Both the position numbers and the translations under genes were made by a program. A stretch of DNA of 64,000 bases from assembly GCA_025766275.1 (NCBI GenBank), contig JAFKAC010000052.1, positions 310,001 to 374,000 of the forward strand, given 5' to 3'. Source of the stretch: Lactarius indigo (Eukaryota > Basidiomycota > Agaricomycetes > Russulales > Russulaceae). The notes below the pieces were generated by a model, which worked only from the letters and a program-made list of their open reading frames with translations, was not told the DNA's origin and did no database searches. This document shows, in pieces, positions 32,389 to 42,918 of this stretch; position 1 is the first letter of the stretch, and each line of letters opens with the position of its first letter.

Positions 32389-35300
32389 ATGACTGGTCAG
32401 GAGCTCGTCTTTTGCATCTGCTGTAACAAGCACTTACCTCGTAAACGCGAGCGCAAACACCACCGTCGTGCCAACAAACTCCTCATGACTCCCACACCCC
32501 GCAAACGTCCGCGACTTGCATTCAAAGCCGCACACACCCCTCGCGACAAGCCCAAGCTTAAGGCAAAGCCTCCAGAATGTCAAGACGCGCACACCAGTGC
32601 CACTGGTCCTAACCCAGATGTGCTCTTCCAAGACGTGGAAATTCCGTGGCCTTCAACTTCAAATGGCGAAGGTAATTGTGACCTTGAAGACTCTGGACAG
32701 GGACACATGGACAGGCTACTTGCAGTCTGCGTGTCACGACGATGGCACCATGGCCACGACCACTTATACCCACAGTCAGAGCCTGAGGATCCGGAAGACT
32801 CCAGTGAAGTTGGTCACGACATGGATGCTGATGGCAATGGCGAGCCCCCACTTGAAGAGGGACCCAATGGCGATGAGTCGGATATTGTTGACACATTGGA
32901 TCAGGAAGGTGGCTTGGCTGGGATCATTGGCGACGAGCTCGGAGAAGACTTCGAGTCTAAGTACGCTAAAATGGGTGCATCATACTTAGTCTATCTCTGA
33001 GCATTACTAAAACTCTCTGTCAGGTGAAAAGCTCAATGACTGTGATCGCGCAATCTGTCGAGCGTTCGCTTTCAAGATTTCTACGCACACGACAGACGCT
33101 GCCTGGAAAAAAGCACGTTATGCGTTTCAAACTACACCTCCACTCCCTGGGCCATTCCAACTCCGTTCTCGTATTGCCTTCCTAGCAGATCTTAGTGCTC
33201 AAATATATGACTGCTGCCCCAATTCGTGTCTATGTTATACCGGCCCTCACTCAAACGCAACATCTTGCACGTACTGTGGGCTTTCACGGTACCACGCTAA
33301 TGGGACAGCTCGTAAGAAGTTCAGATACCTTCCTTTAATTCCTCGACTTCGAGCATTTTGCGCAAGCACCGAAGTTGCGACAGCAATGCAATACCGATCT
33401 CAGTCCGAGGCCGAGTCAGTTTCAGGGGTGGTCAAGGACATCTTCGACGGTGAGAACTACAAGACCCTCAAGTCGAAATACGTTCAGATTGACAAGGAGG
33501 TGTTTGGACACCGGTACTTTGACGACCACCGGGATATTGCGTTGGGCCTGTCTACAGATGGCTTTGCGCCATTTAACAGGCAGAAGAGTACTGCCTGGCC
33601 TATCATTCTGTTCAACTATAACCTCCCTCCCGAGATACGGTTTCACGTTGATCAGATACTCGCTCTCGGTGTCATTCCAGGCCCAAAGAAACCGCAAGAT
33701 TTCGACTCGTTCTTGTGGCCATTTCTCCAGAAGCTTCTTTGTCTTGCACGCGGAGTCCGTTCTTTCGATGCCCTCAAGAGTTGTTTCTTCACCCTACGCG
33801 CTCACTTGATCGTTGTATTTGGTGATATACCAGCAGTATCTATGGTCATGCGGATGAAAGGGCACAACGGCATCTCTCCGTGCCGCATGTGCGAGATCCG
33901 AGGGTTGCATGCGCCAGATCAGCCAGGGACTACACACTATGTTCCCCTGGACCGTTCGTCTCATCCTGATGTCAGAAGTGACCAATCTGGTGATCGCGTG
34001 AAGAAATATGATCCTTACAATCTCCCTTTGCGCACACACGACAGGCTGCTTGCTCAGGCTGCTGAGGTTGATGCCACTACAACGAATACTGCCGCCAACA
34101 GACTCTCAAAAGAGTATGGCATCAAAGGCACGCCTCTCCTCTCTTCAATCTGTTCTCTGTTCTTTCCTCTCTCATTTCCGTACGACTTCATGCATCTTAT
34201 CTGGGAAAATACAATCAAGAACCTAGTACTCCACTGGACGCGTGACTTCAAAGGGCTCGATCAAGGAAACGAGTCCTACGAACTCTCGAAGGCCATCTGG
34301 GAAGGAATCGGTACGCTCACAGCGTCATCCGGCTCAACAGTCCCGTCAGCTTATGGATGTCGAGTCCCAAACATTGCAAGAGATCACAGCACATGTACGG
34401 CCGATATGTGGTCCTTTTGGACGCTTTATATTGGTCCCGTTCTGTTGTGGCGCCAGTTTGATAACGAGAAGTACTACAAGCACTTCACTCTCCTTGTGAA
34501 GCTGTTAAGTACCTGCCTCAAATTTGAGATAGCGCACGAAGAAATCAATTCCGTTCGGAATGGATTTATTGATTGGGTGAAAAAATACGAAAGGTACGCC
34601 TCACCAACTTGTGTCGTAGCTGCACTAACTCTACTGTTGACAGATTTTATTATCAACATGACACAGACCGTGTGTCTGCATGCCCGGTCACCATCCACGC
34701 GCTTCTTCACATAGCCAACAGTATTAAGACTTGTGGGCCAGTATGGTGTTACTGGGCGTTCCCAATGGAACGCTATTGCAACCGTCTCAAACCAGCAATC
34801 AGAAACCGACGGTCCCCCTATGCTTCCATGGATCGATATGTCCTTGAAGATGCGCAACTCACACAGATCAAGGCTATTTATGGTTTGTCAGATGAACTTG
34901 CTCTACGGCCTCAACGGGGTGATCTGCCGAAGGGAGCATATAAGAGCCCTTACTGTGAGCGCTACAGCCCCCTCCCTTTCGCAATTCAGATCTGATTTTG
35001 CCCACTGAAGACCCGACCTGCGTACTCCTGCATCCTCACATGATTGTCCAACAAGGTACAGGAAGTACGTCATTATCAACTGGGTTATCAAACTTGACCG
35101 CTGCTGCACTTTCAACGCGATTTGGACTTCACATCTCAACTATTCAGAAGTATCTCCGGCAAGCAAAAATTGAGGAGTGGGGGAAAGTTCGGTGCGTAGA
35201 CAGTGAGGCTGGGGATACAATCCATTCCTCGGGACTTATGAAGCTCTCTGCAGACCGACGGGACGCAACATTTGTGCGGGTAAGTCACATACCTTCAATT

Positions 35301-35741
35301 GATCTCCCACCACTCGTTACTGAAATGATTTAGTATGTGATGTTAGTGGATAAATTTGCGCATGCACATCGTCGCAAACCAGTGTTCAAACCACGGACCT
35401 TCTACGGTTCCCTCGAGCACCTGTACCTAATCCAATTTACTTGCTCTGATACTCAGGTGGATCCCCAAAAGCCCGTCATTCTTGCTGCGATTCGAAACTG
35501 CAAGACCAAAGACCCAGGACCAACCGATCTTGAGGGCCTCAATATTCATCTCTACAATACAACAGGCAGCCTCGATCTCGTTGATGTCACAAGCATCCAG
35601 GCCCTAGTTGGCCATGTGGAGTATACGGTTGACGGCGGTGGGTGGGCTATTATTGACTGAAGCGGCAGTCTTGCCTGCGCCGAGTGGGATCCCCCAGTTG
35701 ACGATGATGAGCTTGAAACATCGGGTTTACGTACCATTTGA
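32389..35741 (+). pseudogene. Tnp2-family (Transposase_21) CACTA transposase
   Basis: Exon 1 32389-32974 has a Cys/His cluster (CICCNKHLPRKRERKHH) and a long acidic stretch. Intron 32975-33023 (GTGCAT...CAG, 49 bp). Exon 2 33024-34593 has the Tnp2 core: CTYCGLSRYH, FRYLPLIPRLRAFCAS, LGLSTDGFAPFNR, CRMCEIRG, FPYDFMHLIWEN. Intron 34594-34643 (50 bp). Exon 3 carries CYWAFPMERYCNRLKP. Near 34990 the frame shifts by one base (an indel, or less likely a 35-nt intron 34955-34989). The next part (LLHPHM, EEWGKVRCVDS, DATFVR) ends at intron 35280-35333, and the last exon continues from YVMLVDKFAHAH. A TGA at 35658-35660 stands where D-R-S-G is expected (CGA-to-TGA); the frame then runs to 35741. Probably no longer functional. 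Confidence 0.8.
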
Positions 35742-35879
35742 GCAGATGACCATCCAACTGACGGTGACCCATGGCTAGTCTAACATAGGATAATTTTCAT
35801 CCGCTGTTTCCAGTCATCCAGTCGTTGACATGTTTTAGAATGACAATTTAACACAGTTTTATGACTCGTGATTTTCAGT

Positions 35880-35988
35880 AGGCGATAGAATTGTTTTATT
35901 GGGATGATAATCAACCCCAATACTTAGGATGAATCGAAAGCAACTACAAACCTATCTACGCTAGGATGAATTCTGAATATCACGATCG
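35880..35988. repeat. right subterminal repeats of the CACTA element
   Basis: Three to four copies of the same GGATGAA(A)ATCA-like motif as in the left array, next to the right inverted repeat. Confidence 0.6.
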
Positions 35989-36025
35989 TTTTGGATGAAA
36001 ATCATCCAATTTAGTTTTCACAGTG
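35989..36025 (-). repeat. right terminal inverted repeat of the CACTA element
   Basis: Inverse partner of 22413-22449; followed by TAA, the second copy of the target duplication. Confidence 0.85.
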
Positions 36026-36609
36026 TAATAAGTACATGCACTATTCGTAAAAGGTCAGCACAATCCCAGAATCGACTCAGACACGGAAAGAAAACAATAG
36101 TTCACGAAGATATGTTGTCCTCTTGCGTGCGACTCATCCGCATAGGTATGTATCAACACATTCCTTGCCGCGTCCGGCGTGCCACACAATTCCAGGGTCG
36201 ATCAAGGGGCTGATGTACAGGGTCGATACAGGGTCAAAAACGGAAACAATGAATACAGTACAGTTATCTCGCACGTTGGTTCGATCAGACGACGTCCGAG
36301 CTCCAAGCTTGGCTTCTGGACTAGGTCATGTACCACTGTACTTTCGAGGGTGGCATAGGCTACTGCACTAAGTTTAGCTGTGAGTCATCTGGCATCCCCC
36401 ATAGCACCGAGGTCGTACCTAGGTTACTGCGATATAAAGAGTTCCTCGATCTCTGAAACAAAGTCTGAAACATTACTTCCATAGCGAATCCCTGTGTTCG
36501 TTCTTGCGACGAGCGGAGGGTGATCCACTCCAGACGCCGAAGTCAGGGCCTCGACCGAGATCTCGTCAACGGCTCCGGTGTTTCGGACCGGACATTAACC
36601 GGACCCCCA
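36026..36609. other. Intergenic sequence right of the CACTA element
   Basis: About 580 bp without a supported gene; short open frames here show no recognisable protein. Confidence 0.6.
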
Positions 36610-36799
36610 ACGAACCCAATAAACACCCAATCAACAAAGTCCTGCTTACACCCGATCCCCCACCCACTCTAGACACCGCACACTAGCAAGGCCTGTTCAA
36701 CCGTCTGGCCTTGGCCGCTCAACACTACTAACTACAACATAACTATTGCCACATCATCTTTCAGTCCTTTCCCAAGGAGGACCGACCTCGTCATCCCCA
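36610..36799 (+). promoter_or_regulatory. Duplicated promoter/5' leader of wax-synthase-like gene 1
   Basis: Conserved with 39121-39315 and 41431-41625, including AAGTCCTGCT, ATCCCCCACC and TTCAACCGTCTGGCC blocks and a TTTCA(A/G)TCCTTTC stretch just before the start codon. The three genes therefore probably share regulation. Confidence 0.6.
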
Positions 36800-38094
36800 A
36801 TGGATCAACTATACGCTTTCATACCCAGTATAGACCATCGTAAAGAACTTACGCCGGCTGACATCGCTCCCGTCATTCTATGCTACTATGCACACGCCGT
36901 AATGGCCATGCTCCCCGGCACTTTGTGGCTTCGCTTTGCTTTGCTCCCAGTCACCGAGTGGCTGGTGTGGAATTCGGCCGTAACACTTGATCTTGCCCAG
37001 TATTTGGCAAGCACATTCGGGCTTTCGAACGCCCTGCGTATCAGTTTTCTCAACTTTATGTTTGTGGTGAGTGTCTTCTGCTTGGGTCAGAATTGTATTC
37101 GTGTCTAATGACCGCGGATCAGCTTGCTCTGTGGGCCATAGGACTCAGGTGTTTCGAGTGGACATTCATCATCGATAAACCTCTCAGGCGATACGAGTTG
37201 CCCTTGGATTTCGAAAAAAAGACCCGCAAGGAACGACCGCTGACCATCGCCAACGTCCTCGTTGATGGGGTCGACCTCATGTTCAACTTCCGTGGCCTCG
37301 GCTGGGCCTGGTCATCCGAGCCTTTCTACGTAGATCCCAATCCCCCATTATCGATCCCCCACCAGTTTTTCAAGCTCCTGGTCAAGATCGCCTCGCTCGA
37401 TGCCGCCCACTACGTTGCAACACTTATCATCCCGACCGCTTATCGCCTCGAGGGTGACACCATCTTCGATTATACACTCGACCCACTCCCGCACTTCCTC
37501 CGTGTGCTGTCCATCTCGGTCTGTGGCCTGGTCCTCATCTACTCCTCCGTCGACATCATGTACCAGTTCTGCGCGCTGACCGGGCAGATCGTGTTTGGGC
37601 AATCGTTGACCCAGTGGCCCCGCATCGCGAATCGCCCGTGGTTGGCCATGTCCGTGACCGAGTTCTGGGGCAAGCGCTGGCATCAATTCTTCCGGCATCT
37701 GTTCGTCGTGTTTGGTGCGCGGCCCGGCAAGAAGGTCGCGGGGTGGTACGGGTCCGTGATGGGCGCGTACATCATCTCTGCCAACATGCACATCGTGATG
37801 CTCTGGGGCCTTGGGCGTGGCACGGAATGGATCCACACGGGCGGGTTTTTCATCATGCTTGGGATCGCCACCATCGGCGAGCGCAAATGGAAAGAGTGGA
37901 CGGGCAAGCCGGTGACGGGCTTCCTCGGGACGCTCTGGACGACGCTCTGGCACCTGGCGTGGGGATCGGGGATGGTGGACGCGTTTGTGCGTCGTGGGAT
38001 GGTCGCGAATGACTTTGTTCCGAAGCAGATGCGGATTGGGAAGTTCATCGTCGATAGCGTTCTGACGCTCGTGGCGAGGGTCAGGGCTGTTTAG
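36800..38094 (+). CDS. Wax-synthase/MBOAT-like membrane acyltransferase, paralogue 1
   Basis: Two exons, 36800-37066 and 37123-38094, joined over a 56-bp GT-AG intron (GTGAGT...GATCAG); 412 residues. Read without splicing the frame looks broken, but the intron site is the same as in paralogues 2 and 3, where the intron is 54 bp. The protein has several hydrophobic segments and wax-synthase-domain motifs: RPWLAMSVTEFWGKRWHQFF and, further on, IISANMHIVMLWGLGRG, whose histidine matches the catalytic His of membrane-bound O-acyltransferases. Such fungal proteins transfer acyl groups to alcohols, often of terpenoids; the substrate here is unknown. Confidence 0.85.
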
Positions 38095-39120
38095 AGACGC
38101 GACTAGATCTATCTTGGTACATCTTAACGTTCTACATTTTTCTTTGTTTACTAGTTCACGCTACAAATATGCTACCGCTACTCTGAACATGTTATGACAC
38201 GTATTACAGTAGAACACGAAAAACTGATTGACTCGTGACCGCGAATCAGTCTGAACTGCGGATGCCGGGTCGTTCCGTGACAAACATACTGGACTGATTA
38301 CATGGGTGAGACTAGTGTTGCTGCAAGCCAATGCAGGCCAATCCAAGTTGGTAACTTGGTTTCAACTTGCAAGTTCGGGGCTTCTATGCCATTGTTTCCG
38401 CAGCCAATGGAAACGATGGAAACAATGCAATTTTTGACTTCTCACGGTAAAACTTCTCACGGAAAACAAGACGGACATCATCACGTGCATTTGATAGTTA
38501 TCAGGAAATTATTTAATTATTATTATTGATAGATATGTCCCGATACGGGTTGAAGCGTATAGGAAAGTTTCTTCCGATGACTTGCAAGTTGCACTAGTGT
38601 GTAACCCGGCGATGCAAGTTACTTTAAGTTCCATAAATTCTGAGTCAAGTTCAAGTCACACCAGTCAACTTAAACTTGTGGTATCATTAGGTGAGACGAC
38701 CGCGACCTTGACCACGACAGCAAGCACGACAGTCTTTGCCCAAAAGATCTCACGACTAGGACCGCTTTTACCGTGTCTCCGCCACTCAGATTTCAACTCC
38801 GCTCTTCATTCTCAATTACTTAAAAGACGAACTTCCGGCCGGTCCGAGCGGTCCGGGATATGAGAAGCGCGTTTGGAACACAACTTACATTTGATGATCC
38901 ATATTATCTCTATGTTGGCTCCTGATGTTGTCTAACGTGGACCTGGCCCTACACTGGGACCATCTGGTTATTCTTATGGCCACGAAATTTCTCCCACATT
39001 GGGGCTATGTGGGCAGAATATTACAATTCAACGATCGAAGCCACATGGCCGCCATGAGGCCCTACAGCTTATTCAACCCGCGTGCAGTCGCGGTGTGGGG
39101 ACGGGATTAAACTAGGCTAG
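38095..39120. other. Spacer 1 between wax-synthase-like genes
   Basis: Begins with a 3' flank shared by all three genes (GAGACGCGACTA, TTGGTACATCTTAACG). It contains a segment with ACGAAAAACTGATTGACTCG (about 38205-38285) also found at about 40729 and 44205, and a MITE-like repeat (38320-38680). No gene seen. Confidence 0.65.
38320..38680 (+). repeat. MITE-like repeat, forward copy
   Basis: About 360 bp, AT-rich in the middle, with many AACTTG/CAAGTT hexamers at both ends. The reverse complement is present at 40838-41222, in the equivalent place of the next spacer. No coding capacity; no clean terminal inverted repeat seen. Confidence 0.6.
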
Positions 39121-39315
39121 TTCAACGAACCTAATAAACAGCCAATCAGCAAAGTCCTGCTTACATCCAATCCCCCACCAACTCTGGACACCGCACACCA
39201 GCGAAAAGCCTGTTCAACCGTCTGGCCAAGGCTACACAACACTGCTGACTACAACATAACTATCCTCACATATCTTTCAATCCTTTCACGAGGAAAGCCG
39301 AAATCTCCATCCCCA
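39121..39315 (+). promoter_or_regulatory. Duplicated promoter/5' leader of wax-synthase-like gene 2
   Basis: Aligns with 36610-36799 and 41431-41625 almost throughout. Confidence 0.6.
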
Positions 39316-40608
39316 ATGGATCAACCACATGCATACATACCTAGCACAAACCATCGTAAAGAACTTACGCCGGCTGATATCGCTCCCGTCATTTTATGCT
39401 ATTATGCACATGCCGTAATGGCCATGCTCCCTGGCACGTTTTGGCTCCGCATTGCTTTGCTCCCGGTCACAGAGTGGCTGGTGTGGAACTCGGCCGTAAC
39501 ACTTGATCTTGCCCAGTATTTTGCAAGCATCTTTGGGCTCCCGAATGCCCTGCGTATCAGTTTTGTCAACATTATATTCGTGGTGAGTGTCTTCCGCCCG
39601 TCGGGATTGTATTCGTGTCTAAAGACCGCTGATCAGCTTGCTCTGTGGGCCATAGGACTCAGGTGTTTCGAGTGGACATTCATCATCGATAAACCTCTCA
39701 GACGCTATGAGTTACCTTTGGATTTCGAGAAAAAGACACGCAAGGAACGACCGTTGACCGTCGCCAACATCCTCGTTGATGGAGCCGACCTCCTGTTCAA
39801 TTTCCGTGGCCTCGGCTGGGCCTGGTCGTTCGAGCCTTTCTACGTAGATCCCAACCCGCCATTGTCGATCCCCCACCAGTTTTTCAAACTCCTGGTCAAG
39901 ATCGCCTCGCTCGATGCCGCCCACTACGTTGCAACGCTCATCATTCCTACCGCTTACCGCCTCGAGGGCGACACCATCTTCGATCATACACTCGATCCAC
40001 TCCCTCACTCCCTCCATGTGCTGTCCATCTCTATCTGCATACAGGTCCTCATATACTCTTCCGTCGACATCATGTACCAGTTCTGCGCGCTGACGGGCCA
40101 GATCGTGTTCGGGCAATCGTTGACCCAGTGGCCCCGCATTGCGAATCGTCCGTGGTTGGCCATGTCCGTCACCGAGTTCTGGGGCAAGCGCTGGCACCAG
40201 TTTTTCCGGCATCTATTCGCCGTGTTTGGCGCATGGCCCGGCAAAATGGTCGCGGGGTGGTATGGCTCCGTGATGGGCGCGTACATCATCTCTGCCAACA
40301 TGCACATCGTGATGCTCTGGGGCCTCGGGCGCGGCACGGAATGGATATACACGGGCGGGTTTTTCATCATGCTTGGGATCGCCACCATCGGCGAGCGCAA
40401 ATGGAAAGAGTGGACGGGCAAGCCGGTGACGGGCTTCTTTGGTACGCTCTGGACTGTGTTTTTGCACCTGGCGTTGGGATCGGGGATGGTGGACGCGTTT
40501 GTGCGTCGTGGGATGGTCGCGAATGACTTTGTTCCGAAGCAGATGCGGATCGGGAAGTTCATCGTTGATAGCATTCTGACGATCGTGGGGAGGGTCAGGG
40601 CTGGTTAG
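39316..40608 (+). CDS. Wax-synthase/MBOAT-like membrane acyltransferase, paralogue 2
   Basis: Exons 39316-39582 and 39637-40608, intron 54 bp (GTGAGT...GATCAG), 412 residues after splicing. The intron is a multiple of three and has no stop, so an unspliced frame of 430 codons also exists, but the equivalent intron of paralogue 1 is 56 bp and must be removed. Same motifs as paralogue 1 (FEWTFIIDKPLRRYELPL, RPWLAMSVTEFWGKRWHQFF, ANMHIVMLWGLGRG). Very high similarity to its neighbours shows a recent tandem duplication. Probably an ER/Golgi membrane acyltransferase; acceptor unknown. Confidence 0.87.
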   Translation: MDQPHAYIPSTNHRKELTPADIAPVILCYYAHAVMAMLPGTFWLRIALLPVTEWLVWNSAVTLDLAQYFASIFGLPNALRISFVNIIFVVSVFRPSGLYSCLKTADQLALWAIGLRCFEWTFIIDKPLRRYELPLDFEKKTRKERPLTVANILVDGADLLFNFRGLGWAWSFEPFYVDPNPPLSIPHQFFKLLVKIASLDAAHYVATLIIPTAYRLEGDTIFDHTLDPLPHSLHVLSISICIQVLIYSSVDIMYQFCALTGQIVFGQSLTQWPRIANRPWLAMSVTEFWGKRWHQFFRHLFAVFGAWPGKMVAGWYGSVMGAYIISANMHIVMLWGLGRGTEWIYTGGFFIMLGIATIGERKWKEWTGKPVTGFFGTLWTVFLHLALGSGMVDAFVRRGMVANDFVPKQMRIGKFIVDSILTIVGRVRAG

Positions 40609-41430
40609 AGACGCGACTACATACTACATCTATCTTGGTACATCTTAACGTTCTACATCCTTCTTTGTTTACTAGTTCACGCTACAAGCACGCTACCGCT
40701 ACTCTGAACATGTTATGACACGTATTACAGTAGAACACGAAAAACTGATTGACCTCGTGACCGCGAATCAGAACGGACCGGGTCGTTCCGTGGCAGACAT
40801 ACTGTAAGGACCGTTTACATGGGTGAGATATAGTGTTTTCGCAAGTTCAAGTCGACACTGGTATAGCCTGAACTTGACTTGGAAATTATGGAACTTGTAG
40901 GAACTTACACTGCCCAAGTTACACACCGGGTGCGACTTGCAAGCCGTCGGAAGAAACTTTCCCACACCGTTTTGGGACATATCTATCTTTAATAATAATT
41001 AGATACATGTCTGATAACTATCTATGCACGTGATGGTATTTGTCGTGTTTGCCGTGGGAAGTTTTATCGTTAGAAGTCACATTTGCATTGTTTGCATCGT
41101 TTCCATTGGCTGCGGTAACAGGGGCCTAGAAGCCCCGAACTTGCAAGTTACACCGGTGTCAGTTTGACGGCGCAAGTTGAAACCAAGTCACCAACTTGGA
41201 TTGGCCTGGATTGGCCTGCGGTGACATTAATATGGGCTCCTGATGCAGTCTAATGTGGACCTGACCCCTACACTGGGACTATCTGGTTATTCTTATGGCC
41301 ACGAGCTTGCTCCAACATTGGAAATATGTGGGAAGAATATTCCATTGATCGGAGCCTCATGGCAGCCATGAACCCTTACAGCTGAGTCAACCATGCAGTC
41401 GCGGTGTGGGGACGGGGTTAAGCTGGGCCA
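40609..41430. other. Spacer 2 between wax-synthase-like genes
   Basis: Shares the 3' flank and the distal upstream part with spacer 1, but the central repeat (40838-41222) is inverted relative to spacer 1. No gene seen. Confidence 0.65.
40838..41222 (-). repeat. MITE-like repeat, inverted copy
   Basis: Reverse complement of 38320-38680 with moderate divergence; it lies between the same duplicated flanks (GGGTGAGA...TAGTGTT on the left, GGCTCCTGATG on the right). Confidence 0.6.
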
Positions 41431-41625
41431 GTTCAACGAACCCAATAAAGCCCAACCAACATAGTCCTGCTCACACCCAATCCCCCACCCACTCTAGACA
41501 CCACACACCAGCAAAAGGCCTATTCAACCGTCTGGCCTTGGCTACACAACACTGCTGACTACAACCTAACTATCCCCACATATCTTTCAGTCCTTTCACA
41601 ACGAAGACCGATATCTCCATCCCCA
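41431..41625 (+). promoter_or_regulatory. Duplicated promoter/5' leader of wax-synthase-like gene 3
   Basis: Third copy of the conserved upstream block. Confidence 0.6.
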
Positions 41626-42918
41626 ATGAATCAACTATACGCATACATACCTAGCACAAACCATCGTAAAGAACTTACGCCGGCTGACCTCGCCCCCATC
41701 ATCTTTTGTTACTATGCACACGCCGTAATGGCCATGCTCCCTGGCACGTTTTGGCTCCGCATTGCTTTGCTCCCGGTCACAGAGTGGCTGGTGTGGAGCT
41801 CGGTCGTAACACTTGATATTTCCCAGTATTTTGCAAGCATCTTTGGGCTTTCGAACGCCCTGCGTATCAGTTTTCTCAACGTTATATTCGTGGTGAGTAT
41901 CTTCCGCCTGTCGGGATTGTATTCGTGTCTAAAGTCCGCGGATCAGCTTCTTCTGTGGGCCGTAGGACTCAGATGTTTCGAGTGGACATTCATCATCGAT
42001 AAGCCTCTCAGGCGATACGAGTTGCCTTTGGATTTCGAGAGAAAGACACGCAAGGAACGACCGTTGACCGTCGCCAATATCCTCGTTGATGGAGCCGACC
42101 TCCTGTTCAACTTCCGCGGCCTCGGCTGGGCCTGGTCATCCGACCCTTTCTACGTAGACCCTAACCCCCCATTGTCGATCCCCCACCAGTTTTTCAAACT
42201 CCTGGTCAAGGTCGCCTCGCTTGACGCTGCACACTACGTTGCGACGCTTATCATCCCGACCGCTTACCGCCTCGAGGGCGACACCATCTTCGATCATACA
42301 CTCGATCTGCTCCCATACACCCTCCGTGTGCTGTCCATTTCGGTCTGCACCCAGCTCATCATCTACTCTTCCGTCGACATCATATACCTGTCCTGCGCGC
42401 TGACGGGCCAGATCGTGTTCGGGCAATCGTTGACCCAGTGGCCCCGCATCGCGAATCGCCCGTGGTTGGCCATGTCCGTGACCGAGTTCTGGGGCAAGCG
42501 CTGGCACCAGTTCTTCCGGCATACCTTCGTCGTGTTTGGCGCGCGGCCCGGCAAGAAGGTCGCGGGGTGGTACGGGTCCGTCATGGGCGCGTACATCATC
42601 TCTGCCAACATGCACGTCTTGATGCTCTGGGGCCTCGGGCGCGGCACGGAATGGATCCACGCGGGCGGGTTTTTCATCATGCTTGGGATCGCCACCATCG
42701 GCGAGCGCAAGTGGGAAGAGTGGACGGGCAAGCCGGTGACGGGCTTCTTTGGGACGCTCTGGACGGCGTTTTTGCACCTGGCGTGGGGCTCGGGGATGGT
42801 GGACGCGTTTGTGCGTCATGGGATGGTCGCGAACGACTATGTTCCGAAGCAGATGCGGATTGGGAAGTTCGTCATCGACAGCTTTTTGACGATCGTGGCG
42901 AGGGTCAGGGCTGGTTAG
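41626..42918 (+). CDS. Wax-synthase/MBOAT-like membrane acyltransferase, paralogue 3
   Basis: Exons 41626-41892 and 41947-42918 with a 54-bp intron; 412 residues. Motifs RPWLAMSVTEFWGKRWHQFF and ANMHVLMLWGLGRG are intact. Slightly more diverged than paralogues 1 and 2 in the membrane segments (for example TQLIIYSSVDIIYLSCALTG). A long open frame on the opposite strand (42136-43008) is a GC-rich shadow and not a gene. Confidence 0.87.
   Translation: MNQLYAYIPSTNHRKELTPADLAPIIFCYYAHAVMAMLPGTFWLRIALLPVTEWLVWSSVVTLDISQYFASIFGLSNALRISFLNVIFVVSIFRLSGLYSCLKSADQLLLWAVGLRCFEWTFIIDKPLRRYELPLDFERKTRKERPLTVANILVDGADLLFNFRGLGWAWSSDPFYVDPNPPLSIPHQFFKLLVKVASLDAAHYVATLIIPTAYRLEGDTIFDHTLDLLPYTLRVLSISVCTQLIIYSSVDIIYLSCALTGQIVFGQSLTQWPRIANRPWLAMSVTEFWGKRWHQFFRHTFVVFGARPGKKVAGWYGSVMGAYIISANMHVLMLWGLGRGTEWIHAGGFFIMLGIATIGERKWEEWTGKPVTGFFGTLWTAFLHLAWGSGMVDAFVRHGMVANDYVPKQMRIGKFVIDSFLTIVARVRAG

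Larger units (their letters stand above)
22413..36025 (+). mobile_element. CACTA (EnSpm-type) DNA transposon with Tnp2 transposase, containing A2
   Basis: Ends are CACTGTGAAAA (22413-22423) and TTTTCACAGTG (36015-36025), inside 37-bp terminal inverted repeats that match at 32 of 37 positions. They are flanked by TAA on both sides (22410-22412 and 36026-36028), the 3-bp duplication typical of the CACTA superfamily. Inside are subterminal repeats at both ends, a Tnp2-family transposase gene (plus strand, 32389-35741) and a divergent second gene (minus strand, from 32219) whose last exon is split by gypsy element A2. Without A2 and one target copy the transposon is about 5.7 kb. Confidence 0.88.

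Noticed and set aside
36800..37108. Apparent frameshift in the first wax-synthase-like gene
   Set aside because: A 56-bp GT-AG intron at the same site as in the two paralogues restores the frame, so the gene is intact.
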